This document shows, piece after piece, positions 35,057 to 47,975 of a DNA stretch of 64,000 nucleotides (the first letter of the stretch is position 1; every line of letters starts with the position of its first letter). The stretch comes from Metaphire vulgaris. Lineage: Eukaryota > Annelida > Clitellata > Crassiclitellata > Megascolecidae. The stretch spans positions 13,047,919 through 13,111,918 of the forward strand of contig CM030832.1 in NCBI GenBank assembly GCA_018105865.1, written 5' to 3'. The translations under genes were made by a program, and so were the position numbers. The notes under the pieces were generated by a model, which had not been told where the DNA came from, searched no databases, and was given only the letters and a program-made list of their open reading frames with translations.

Positions 35057-35249
35057 TCAATGTTTAATCTAGACTATAGTCCTGGACTCCGGGGGAAACT
35101 GAAAAAAACTGGAGGAAGCTGACAAAGCCAGAGGAATTCTGCTAGGGGGCTGCTGTTAGTTGATGTAGTATGTCAACATTTCCGGAGGATTTGAAATTTC
35201 CGGGGAAAGGGCAATTTTTCCCTCCAGAAACGGCCTAGATTAAACCCTG

Positions 35250-38200
35250 GAACCACTACAGTAGGCCTATTGCACGACTGGCTGACGGTTATATAAACGG
35301 AAATCAGTGTTCCTGCCTTCGAGCAATGCCGGGCAGTAGTGGGGCTGACTTGATCAATAGAACTTGTAACAGACTTCCTTAGTTTAACAAACCGTTACAC
35401 AAATTTTCCAAAGTTAGTTACACGATATTCGTTCATTTAGTAACCAAACATCTTGTAGTGCAATTCTCACTGAAAAAATAGATTTTAACAGATTGTTCTA
35501 TATTGATTTTGTTTAGGTAGGCGTAGTTCATGTCCATGACTTCCTGCGTAGGATTGGTTGATCGGCCAGCTTAAGTGATTCGACGTACACTAGACAGCCA
35601 TTAACTACTTTGATTCAACATTTATTTTTTGTTAAAACTGGTCTTCCATCGGTTGCCAGATGGTTCTTCGTTAAACCCGGTGATTGCCAACAATGCTGAC
35701 GCCAGGCTTATCTCGGAGGTGAGCTCTTCGATGAGAGCGGTTGACTCTGTCGTGGTCCACTCCATCTTACCTTTCAGAGGCACATCGTCGATGTAACTCA
35801 TGCCTGCCATGTTCCTGAAGCGAGGTTTTGTTGCCCTTTGAATGTGCATGGCAAACTCCTAATTCTATGGCCCTCTTTTTGAAACGACTTAAAACTTATC
35901 TACTTTGTTAATATAATATTCTGGAAGCGCTTTCCTGATTTCGGTCTCAAATATTTTGTTACATTACATTACATTAAAACAACTTTTTATGGTAGTACCA
36001 AAAATACAGGTTCGTGTTGTTTACTGAGGAGATATAATTAATAATAGTAATAAAAGTTAACAGAATTAACAGATTAATTCATTAATTAATAACAATTTAG
36101 GTATCATTAAATAGGGGGAATAGCCAATTCACTTTCAAAAGCTGTTTCATGGTGAACCCATTACAAAAAAGTGAATGACAAAGTGATGATAAAAACTTCA
36201 TTTTTGCCGACTGTGAAAAATGGTAATCACTGCAAAATAAGAACTGAGTAATCATTCATTGATCTTGAAGAAGGGCAAACGTTTTTAATAAATACATAAC
36301 TGCAGAACTGCTGACAAGAAGCAGCATTTATATTGATAGAAACCGGTTTGATGTTCATTCAAATTGACAAAAGTGTTTGTCAGAATCAACCTGATGCCAG
36401 TGTTAAAAAATGAAGGTTGTAGGTTGTACACAGTTCTGCACAGGATATTATATTTATGACATTCAGCTATCTGGACCACTCTCAGTCTCAGTCCATGACT
36501 CAGATGTAATATTTCTAATGGGCCAATTTTTGCAAATTCCATTGCATCAATTAATTAAATATTGAAGACTCCAAACCAGTGTACAATTTGCCAGAAGGCA
36601 CAGGTTTAATAAGTGAGGACTAATTAGAGGTTTAGAATTTTAACAAGTCCAATGCTCTGCTGCTTCTTGCAAAACTGAACACAGCTCAAACAACACACAC
36701 ACACACACACAGAGTTCACACACATACACACATGCACAGCTCACACACACAGTTCACACACATGTGTGCGAACAGCTCACACACACACAGTTCACACACA
36801 GATCACACACAGCAATTTATAGATTTATAGGGCTCTTACAAACACTTAACATAGCTTTTCTTAATTACCGGTAATTAATCTCATGCAGTCAAACTTTATA
36901 AGCATAACTTACTTACATGTACAGTGATTTGTTATAGCAATCAAATATGAATGTACCACAAGAATGAAAACAGTTTACAACATTAAACATATATTAAAAA
37001 ATGATAACATATAATACAAAGTTAACATTTGCTCTTCATTAATAAAGAAATTGCAAAACTCACAGACTCTTATATCAGCCTTTACTTTACATGTAACTTG
37101 TTTATTGTAAACCAATGAAGCCGGCTTTCTCACAAGATACAATGGCGAAAACCAACCTTCTGCACTTATAAGACTGCCACAGAGATCCATCAACCAAAAA
37201 CTGCTCTACATCTTTGACTTGAGAATTAACATTCATGTATCATAAGTTGACTAAATGCATAATAAATCCAGCAGATCTAGAACCAAGGTTCATGTTAGCA
37301 TAAGAATCAACAAAAGTCACCATCACAATTATTATGTTTGCTTTCATTTAACTACAACTAAAGCTCTTAGAACAGTTACTGTAGATAATCTTTTCCATCA
37401 ACATGCCAACTGATGCTTATCAGAGCCAACACATGGCACAAGCAGGCATATTTTCAATTCTGCTGCATCTGCAAAACATAACAAAAATCTAATTACCACA
37501 TTAACAATTCATTTTTGGAAACTCCAAAGAAGATATCAAAATATATTAAAATATATTGTAAGACAATTACTTTAAAGAGAGAGAGCAGAAAAAGGACAGG
37601 GCAAGAAACATTAGTTAACTCCAAGAACACAGATAGAAGGAATATGAGAAAACAAATTCCTCAACAAGTAAAATGTTGGAAGACATTGCAATCACATCAG
37701 CCAGATGTTGACTGACCACCTGACAATGACCTACACGGTTCTGCTATCAATTTTCAAATGCACGGAGATGGACAATTTCAGTTCAGCTTGGAATATTGCA
37801 CCAAAGGTCAGAAGACAATTTTTTATCACAGCCAAGTGCAAGCAAACGTTAAAATGAAACAGAAAAAGATGATAAGGGAGCCACTGAGGAATATTAGAGC
37901 TATAGCGAACTAAGCAAAGTCAGGAAAAGATGAGATCTAGAATGTCTTGTGGAACCTGACCAATGAGCAAGACGTTAATAAGTGAGTATATCAAATAGCT
38001 GTAGATATCAAAGCTTTTCAGGTGGCAGTATTAGATGCTAAAAAAAGATGGATCTAAGAAAAAACTCTTAAGCTGGCATGAGCAAAATTAAACAAGATCC
38101 ATTAGAAAAAGCAGAAATATAATATAGAGTGAAATTCAATGAAGTGCGGAAGCCAAAAGAAAAGAAAATACAATGGCTGGAAGACCTGTTCAAGTTCTCT

Positions 38201-38550
38201 GTGTATGAAAGTAGCAGAAAAATGCTAAAATGAAACAGAAAAAGATAAGGGCCACTCTGTAATCAGTAGCAATAAATAAACAATGACCGACCTGCCTGTT
38301 GTGGCAAAATATGCATTTTGTGATATTTATTCTTTTAAACTAATTACTTGTTATCCTGTGACAGCCATGAGCACCAGCTGAGGAGAGCAGACAATCCATA
38401 TAATCAATAAGGGAATTATTGACAAGGACACCAAGTTGCAAAAATAAAAATGCTGAAACACCGCAACTATAGCTGGCTTCAATCTTAAAAAAGGCTCAAT
38501 GAGAAGGAAGTAACTAAACATTTACTATACATCTGACAAATGAATGACAA
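35250..38550. other. Intergenic region between CSTF2 and PICALM
   Basis: Apart from the LINE end at 35860-35995 and a CA-rich microsatellite at about 36690-36800, I see no gene, RNA or recognisable element. An interspersed repeat with lysine-rich nonsense frames at 37515-38280 is unassigned. Confidence 0.4.
35860..35995 (+). mobile_element. L2-like LINE 3-prime terminus
   Basis: TTTTTGAAACGACTTAAAAC encodes the usual F-L-K-R-L-K-T-Y-L end, followed by GGAAGCGCTTTCCTGATTTC and a (ATTAC)n tail. Upstream 35627-35849 is a GC-richer open stretch of unclear origin. Confidence 0.5.
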
Positions 38551-38556
38551 AGGAAC

Positions 38557-38562
38557 TTTATT
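38557..38562 (-). terminator. PICALM polyadenylation signal AATAAA
   Basis: Canonical AATAAA on the minus strand, 89 bp beyond the stop codon, with T/G-rich sequence downstream. Confidence 0.75.
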
Positions 38563-38650
38563 AAGGTGAAAAAAAAACTCAGACATCATAAATAAATGAC
38601 TCAAGATTAGAAAGTACAAGCAGCTCAATCACCATTAAAATTGGGTAGTA

Positions 38651-38791
38651 TCATAGTGCACCAAAGGGATCATTAGGAGCATTTGACTGTTGAGATGGGG
38701 GCTGTGTAGGTCTTTGTGTTGTAAACGGCTGTGGTTGGATGGATCCCCACGTTCCAGCAGTTTGATTCATCACAACTGGTCTCGGCTGCAC
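38651..38791 (-). CDS. PICALM: PICALM last exon
   Basis: 47 codons with stop: [16 protein letters not shown], a Gln/Pro stretch, and the ending [10 protein letters not shown]. The terminal DPF is a typical AP-2 alpha-ear ligand. Confidence 0.9.
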   Translation of the reverse strand: MQPRPVVMNQTAGTWGSIQPQPFTTQRPTQPPSQQSNAPNDPFGAL

Positions 38792-41700
38792 CTGCAAACA
38801 CATATATCAAAACCTATCTAATCATAAATTACAGAAGACAAGAAGCCAAATTGATTGAAATTACAGAAGACAAGAAACAAAAAATTAATGTAGGAGGAAA
38901 CTCCAAAGACAAGAAACAAAAAATTAATATAAGCAAAAGCATATTACAAATTTTAGTATTTCTATTCAGGGTTTTAAGTTCCACAATTGAAAACAAAGCT
39001 CAGTTCTCATAGCAGATATTACCGGTACTGTGTGCAGTGTCAAAATAGTAATATTGGACAGTACAACAAATGTCTGCAGGTGATATTTCAGTATCTCATG
39101 CTGTGTCATGCACCATTATTGTAAGGCTGTGATTGGCTGTGCAAATAGGTGACATCATTTTACTAAGAGCAAATCTTGCTCTTACTATCATCTCTCTGTA
39201 TCACCTTGCCTGGATAACTGCAACTCTCTTTGCAGGAATCTCTAAATCCTCTGCCCAACAACTTCGAGGAATTCAAAACTCTTGAGTTTGAGCTGTAATG
39301 AAGGCTCTGAAATACAACCATATCATACGTGTGCTCAAATCACTTCATTGGTTACCAGTCAGGCAGCAAATTGACTTTAAAATCTCCTGTGATATTTCAA
39401 CCAAGACTCAAAATGTACCTGCTTTCTGTTGCCTATCCACCATAACTGGGACTGGAACATTGGACTGATTTATTGGATTTCACAATGAGGATTATGATTT
39501 AAATCAAGGAGCGACAGAAGTTTGATGATGATTATACAAAAAAATTTGCAACCAACTTCAGGATACAGTTATAAATTGATTCACATGAAGATACAATAGC
39601 ACATTAAATTTAATCAACTTCCTAACTAAGGCATGCACATGATAATAAGACAAACTGCCAGTCAGCAGACTGTAACATCATTTTTGAACATCTCCTCAGG
39701 GTGTCCAATTAAAATAAGTGACACACAACATTTATAAATTTAAATCCGTAAATGATACCCAAATCTTAGCAATAACACTGGACTATTGCATACAATTTCC
39801 AGTTAATAAAAGAAAAGTACAAAAATATTTTTAAAACAAATGTAACTCATATCTCATGAAAAACCAACAAGTTTTCATAGGTGTCAATTACAGATGAACA
39901 ATCAAACCCTACAGAACACTACAGAACATTTTCAGTAGTGTATGTCAAGAGCATCTGCAGAACCAAGTCAAGCGTAACATGGCACATATGACAAAGCAGC
40001 ATCAATGAGCCTTTACAAATAAATGCAAATGTCACTAACCATGGGAGTTGGATATGCAGCCATCATTGGTGCCTGTCCTGCCATGGACATACCACTCACT
40101 GGCATGCCTCCAGCAGCCATACCACCAACAGGCACTACACCAACTTGCATACCACCAGCAGGCATTCCAACAAGCTGAAAGAATATAAAGACAACATCAT
40201 TTTAACAGCAATAAGAGTTAAAGAGATCATTTATTTCATCATAGTAAAAGGTAAAGGTAGTCCCATACTCGATTTTAGAGCGTTGGGGCCGGTGCTGATC
40301 TCCGGTTACTAGGCAAGCAGCAACGCAGGTGGCTTGCGCCATTAATCTAGAGTAGGTTGCCATTACTTTCTCTAGACCCACGTTTTACCATTAGCAGCTT
40401 AACGCTGCTACCAATTTATTGGCGCCTAAGTGATGAACGGCTTGGTTGGCCACCGGCACCACGGCTAGAATCCGGGATGGTCACCCATCCAAGTACTAAC
40501 TGCGCTCGACGTTGCTTAACTTCGGTGTTCTGACGGGAACCGATCGCACAGTGCCAAGTAGGTCGGGTCTCATCATAGATTAATGGAAATTCATGAAAGC
40601 AGTTGAATAATAATAAAAAGCACCAAAAATCAGACAAATTATATTGCAGCTCAGTAAACAATTATGTAAATGTCAAAAGAATGGGCATTTTGCAACCAAC
40701 TGGTTTTGTTTAACCCCTTAACTGGGGATCCCGGATATATCTGTCCATTTTACATTGAGTTACAGTTAACTACACGGTTAAGGGGTTAAGGTTTTGTCTA
40801 ACTGTTATCATTCACTAAGAGTTACTTAGATGAAACTGGAATATTTATTAGAGTTGCATGAACGAATATTTGCTCAAGCCCTGCATTTGATAATGAAAAT
40901 AAAATCTGCTAAAACAATCCTTAAAGCTTTCATGACCAAATAATTAAAGTGTCAGGACGTTTGGAAAGCGCAAGACTAAAATTTTAATTTAAAGAAAGGC
41001 TTACAATTGGCATTGGCTGAACCATTTGGTAGGAAGAAGAGCCCATAGCTGGGGACTGATTCCACGCTGGCTGCAAGGGAGCCATTGGTTGGCTCCACCC
41101 GGAAGAGGCAACTGATCCCCCACCAGTTAACTTCTTCTCACCAACTGCTGTTGTCCACTGATGGTCAGTCCTATGAAAGTACAGGTAGGTTTAATAGTAC
41201 TTCTACATGATACAACAGCACATAAACACAAGAAAAAACTAAATTTGACAGACTGCTAACATGTGAGCAGCCCCAACGGGAAAAAAAGAAAGACATAGCA
41301 CTTTATTTAAAAATTTAAACTTTTTCATTAAATCAACAGCAAAGAGGAGGCATAGACTATTTGTAAAATCTTTTCATCTTGATTTTGTACTAATATCTTT
41401 CACACTAAAGCCTATTAGGTCACCTTCTTAAGAGTCAAGAACAGTATTCTGGAAAGTACCAAGCACAATAATAAGCAAAAGCTAAGCCAGTTATTTAATT
41501 ATTTCAGCAAAATAAAAAAAATTCAAAAATGCTTTAATTTTATTTTAATTTCAAATACCAATTCATTTATTTGATTTCAAAAAGTTTAATCATTTAACAC
41601 TGGGGTACCCTTAAATGGAAAACTTCATGTAACTGGGAAAATCTGACCTAGAAAAGTGCTGGAGGCCAGGACTTTTGGTCATTTTTCAGGAAAAACTAAA

Positions 41701-44700
41701 TTTTCCAAATTGTGATTGCTGGGGCTATATGAAAGCTACAAAATGTGGCAAATCTCAATTTTTTTAGAACTTTCATTTCTCTTTCTCACCATCCATGAAA
41801 AAATGGTAAACAAATTTTATGGGTCCCCTGCATACCCCAAAACAGGTGACCTTCCCAAAAAAGCAAAAATTTCTATTCAAAGCTCAGTAGCCAAAATTTT
41901 CGAGTGACATGCTATCTAAGTTGAGCAGAAAGTTGTCAGGAAATCAAAATGGAACAAAATGCTTCATTACCCAATGATACATTCTTTAAAATATAGCACT
42001 TAACTGCATGATGAATCAATTTTTAACAGGATATCCTGGATAACAGGATTTTGCAGTTCATAATTTTTAAGGGTAAATTTTAGAAGAGTGGTAACAATGC
42101 TGGACGATGGAGCAGAAGGTTGCAGGTTCAATTCCTGCAGGAACCCTAAGGTCGACTCAGCCTTACTCGCTAGAGGGCGGTGGTAAACTGAGGAGCAGCG
42201 TTAAGCCGTGAGGTAAAATGTGGGCCTGGGGAAATTAATGGCAACCTACCCTAGATTAATGGCTTATACTACCTACGTCACTGATTGCCCAGGCCGGAGA
42301 CAAGCACTGGAACCCAACGCTCAGTCTCGAGTACAGGACCTACCTTTACCTTTTTTAAAAATAAGAAATATGTGATTTCCTCAATTTCTGTAACAACTAA
42401 AAAAATTAATAATTTAGTTTATAAGAGGATTATAGGATTATTGATGCAAAAATGTGGCATTTTTAGTAAACTAAATCTAATAAATTAAGAATATCCTTAA
42501 ATCTTTCAAAGAAGAAAATCATAAATTCAGTTTTTAAAAATAAAGAAGAATTCTCATATGTTTTGTAAAAGACAGGTTTACTTTTTGACTTGTCCAGCTG
42601 GTTGGATGCTGAGGCCACCGGCAAGCAAAGCCAGGCTGCTGTCAAGGTCTGCTCTTATTAGCTTGTCTTGCTTGTTTTTGGGAGTTCCACTTTGCCCAGA
42701 AGTGGCAGAGGCAGAATTTGTGGGCTTCAAGATCTCACCAAAACCATCAAAACCAGTTGCTTAACAACAGCAAACATTCCAGCTTAAAAGAGTAATTGAA
42801 AACAGAACATATTACTAGTAACTTCCAATACATTAAAACTTAACAGAAACGTTAATTTATAACATACAACTACAGCAAAAGTCATCATTATCATCATCAT
42901 CGCCGCCGCCATCATCTTCATCATTATCATCATGAAAAATTTACAAAGACCAGAGCTAAAATGTTCAAAAAAGAAACGAATTCAGTTCTGCTCAGAAAGA
43001 AATAGTTACAGTTTATCTTTGCAGGTTATCTGTTTATATTATGGTTCAAGCATGCTGGGATTCAGTGGGTAGCAAAAGAGATTCATATTAGACAACTAGC
43101 AATTTGATAGAAAATTTCATGATTTGATTTTCAAAAGCACAATTTAGAAACAATTGACTGTTTTACGACTCAAATGCAAATTTCAACAAAAGGAAGTCTA
43201 AGTGATAAACAACAAATAAAGCTAAACAAAACAAAAACTTCTCTTGCTTGCAAACTGCAAATGGTGAGCAAATTCAGGTTGGTAGCTACATTTTATATAC
43301 TTTGAAGCAATAAATCTGAATGAGTAAAGGAAAATGTACAATTCTACCCAAATTCTTGAATTTTCAGCTTGGAATATGCCTATAAATTGCAGCATAAACA
43401 CAGCATATGAGGCGTTCAAGAGGGAACTGTGAATGCAATAAACAAGACAATTATTTTCTCAGTTGTTAGATCTTAACAGGACTGAGAGCATCTTCAAATA
43501 CATTTACCATAAATAATACGACATAAGGTATTGAAATAAATAATTATAATCACAATAAAAAGCTTAATATCTTTAAAAATTCTGAAAATTACGGCAGCTC
43601 TTCTTCAAGTGGTGCTTACCAGGCTGTTGAGTGCTGGTTGGCATTGTGCCAACATTCCCTGCACCAAACACAGCCGCAAAATTAGCATCAGTGGCAAATT
43701 GACTTGCTTGCTTTTGCGAGGCAGGAACAGGTTTTGCAGAACCTAATGCAAGAAACAATAAACATCTACTCATTCATTTGATCCAGAAGCCTTGTGCACA
43801 AAATGTAAATGTTATACATTTAAAAATCAATTAATAGGTAATATTTTGAATTTCACCTTCTCTTGGAAATCAACGGAGAATGTTCAACATGGATCTAGGA
43901 CTTTTGCTCATAGGACAATTGCTCACAAGATGATTTCTCAGTGTGTGTTTTGCTCACATGGACTTTTGCTCAAAGGACAATTGCTCATAGACAGCTGTTA
44001 ATAGATGACTTGACACAATATTAACAGATCAAGTCCATCAATGTCTTGAAGCTAATGTAAAATTTAAACAATTAATGTCTACAGTAACGTTATAATAATA
44101 ATCAGGTTAGTGCATGGAGAATCGCTCATAATACAAGTTAAAGTGAGACACTTCGTGGCTCACTGTCGACACTGGACTATTTAAATACCCTTTCAAAGGC
44201 CTTGGGAATTGACAGACCTTAACACTCTTATGTCCCTTCTCATCCATAAATTTATATGCCAAGATTTCATTTCAAAGACCTCAGGAAGTGATAAATCTTG
44301 AAAAAAGCATTAAAACTAGAATTGGATACTTTTCTAAATTTCCTGTGACCTGCACATCCCTTACATAATTGTTCGTTACCTAATCGGCGCGACTCAATTG
44401 TCTTGCTCCGTCATGGTACATCATTTCCAACATTACATTAGCTTCAAAACATGATGGTAATATTAATATTGCGCTGTTAACCCTTTAAAAGGGGAATTAA
44501 ATTTTACAAGGCGTCACCAATCTGGGGAATTAATTTTGGGTAAAAGCGTTCGTATGAAAATGTGAACATATATGTTTTAAATTTACTATATTTCAGGCTA
44601 TATAGAAGCTAGAGAAATGAGGTTTGCACCGCTGCTTTGCATTTTTTTAGTTCTTTCTAACAATCTGTGCCAAAAAAGAAATTTTGGGGGTAGGGTCCAC

Positions 44701-47371
44701 CCTACAGCCAAAAATAGCACCCCATCCCAACATTTTGTTCAAAGATAAATATCAAAATTTTTTCAGCAGTGACCCCCCTTGTGTGAGTGGCAAAGTTGTA
44801 GGCGGGTGTAATTGGAACAGAATAATTCAAAAAGTTTGAAGATCGGACCCAATTTGGGGCAGTTATGATGTTTCAAACCCTAGAACTCATTGCTCGGAGA
44901 AATTAACAGTTTTCTAAAAATTTTCAATCAGAAAAACCGAACATTTTAGTATATTTCAGGCAATATAGAAGCTAAAAATATGAGGTTTACACTGTTGTGC
45001 AAGGCATTTTTTGGTCTTTCTAACGATCCGTGCGAAAAAAGAAATGTTGGGGTAGGGTCCGCCCCACAGCTGAAAAATAGGACCCCTTCCCAACATTTTA
45101 TTCAAATTTTGCTCAAAGCTCAATATCAAAAATTTTTCAGCAGCAAAGTGTGAGCGGCAAAATTGTAGGCGGGTGTAATTGGAACAGAATAGTTCAAACA
45201 TTTTGAAGATCGGACCCAATTTGGGGTAGTTATGATTTTTCAAACCCTAGAAGTGGCACTTTTTCAAAGCCAAAAGCCAGGCCTCAGTTGAATAAGACCT
45301 ATTTCCTTGTTTATAGTGGCAAAAGTAGCTAAAAGTGATCTGCCATCTACCAAATTGATAATAACTAAATCGAATTATTGCATTGGAACGTTTTAAAACA
45401 GCGATCACCGTTGAAGACCAGACGCTGAAGTTGCGCGCCGTTTTAAAACGGCGAACCCTGTTGAAGGGTTAATATTGTGCCAAGTCAGTCATCAACAGCT
45501 ATCTAATAGCAAAAGTGCATGTGAACAATTGTTCTTATGAGCAAAGTGCACTGAGAACATTAGAGTGATCGTCCTATGAGCAAAACTTAAACATAAAACT
45601 GGTAAACATACAAAACACCTAAAAACATGGGTTCCAGAGCCCAACAAATATTGAAAATGACAGATGCAAAATTATATGGCCAATATGAGAATGAGTCATC
45701 AGCTGAAAGTGCTAAGTGACTTTATCCTTATGAAAAAAAGAATTACATGACAACAGAATCTTAACCAATATAAGAAAATATGAACCTTTCAACATAATAC
45801 CTCTACAACTGATATGGTCATGGCAGTACCATCTAAGTAAAAAGGTCTGCAATCTGCCATAATGGATCATGCTACTTCAATTTTTTTGCTTTGACAAATA
45901 CATGAGGCAGAACCTAGACACAAATATGCACAGTACATCAAGCAAGAAAGAATCAGAATTTTAAAATTGGACATAAATCCGTCATTGAAATTGACCACAC
46001 ATTCAAACCTGCAAGTGTTGGACTTCCCCACACCCCGGTCGTTGCAGACTGTCCACCAAGTCCTCCCGTGCCATGCATCAGTGGAGTGGCATTTACTTGA
46101 ATTTCTCCGAAAGGGTTACCACTACTACCAAGAAATGCCATGTTGCCTGAGGGGTTGGACGCTGCTGACTGACCGAATGACAGAGGCTCTGACAAGGCAA
46201 AAAGGTCTTCATCATGATGATTCGAAGGAGGATTTACACTGCTTAAAAAGTCACTGTGATTTGCTGAGTTAGATGGTGAAGCATTGTTTGCAGCAGAAGT
46301 TGTGACCAGTCTAGAACTTGATGCACTTGATGACGTCACTGAACCAGTGCCAACCGGAGAACTCTCATGTGGCATCTGTGTTAACCTCTGTTGCTGGAAT
46401 CAGTCAACAGATTTCACATTAAAATCATTACAAAAAGCCCCAAAATTTCCGAATCTTAACATATTTGTGCTTCTATGGAATACAGACAGAACAAGATATT
46501 AATGACACCAGTTTAAAACAGCAGCTAATTTCTATTATTCCAAAATATTGAACCCAAAAAGTTGCATGTATAAAGACAAATGTGCCATCAGTCAAAAGGT
46601 CTGTTTAAATTTAGAATTAGAAAATTAAAATCACAATTTTTTTATATTAACAGTAAGAAAGCATCTGCAATCAGCATGCTCAAAACAAAATTTATAAGAA
46701 ATTTTCTCAATAGTCAGGCGTCACATATAAACATATAAAGAAACAGCAGCAAATCCAAATTAAGAAAGTGTTTGGTCAATGAGTTCCAAAAGTTTGTTAC
46801 CGGTACTTCACTAGAAACAATAATATACAGAGTATGTGCAGGAGCAATGCACAGCTACAGATGTGTCTGCTTCACGGCAGTTACTGTAGAGTCACTTAAA
46901 TGTATCTAATAGTAATCAGCAGCAAAGTTTTGCAGTCTCCTAAAACTACAATCCATGGTGGCAATGCAGAAAATGACAATCGCTAGCATTAACAGTTCTA
47001 AGAAGTGTTTTCAAAAGTCACTGTCTGTGAACTGTCTTAGTTCAGATATAAAGAATGTCAGCATCATGGCAACCACAAATGCTTTTCAATTTTTAACAAT
47101 TAAATATTTAAGCTACATATTTTAAGACACATAAAACACGTCACTTAAAGAAAAAGAAATTATATTTACTAAATCAAAATAGGCCAGGTCTAAATTTGAC
47201 AGCCAAGAATTACTCATAGAAAATACAATGTGACAGATTGCCAGACATGTTCAAACAGTGGAATAAAATAACTATCTGATAAGAATACCAGAAATAAGCA
47301 TAAGAAGTTCTTGCTGATAGGATGGCATATAGGAATCCAGTGCTTTAAATTACTAAGAGGACAAAAATTCT

Positions 47372-47454
<83 letters not shown>

Positions 47455-47884
47455 CATTCTATAAGCAGCCAGTGAAGTTCTCACAGTAAGGAATGGTTGG
47501 CATTTGGCCATAAAGTCTAAGATTAGCAATTACTCTTGCAATGGAATTCACAAGCTACTGAGCAGAATCAATTGTACTGGTCATGGCCAGAGGGTTGACA
47601 GAAGCAAGTTGAAATCATCCAGTCCAGATAAGGCTGATGATGAGACTAAGCAGTCAGCATTTTTTCACAGCTCTGTAGTTATCTGAGTAATATGTGGTTG
47701 CAATATGTATCATTGTAATCAACATGTAATTGTATGTATGTGAGTACTTGATTAGATAATATATTATAACACATATGCAATATAACAAATCCAATATGCA
47801 GCAGATTTGATAACTGTATCAATAATCACAACAAAGAAGATGGTTACAATGACAGTGTTGCTACCACTACTACTACCACTACCA

Positions 47885-47975
<91 letters not shown>

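Noticed and set aside
40416..40569. Possible 5S rRNA gene
   Set aside because: Only the internal promoter part resembles 5S. It has target duplications and a SINE body, and a second copy exists at 26721.
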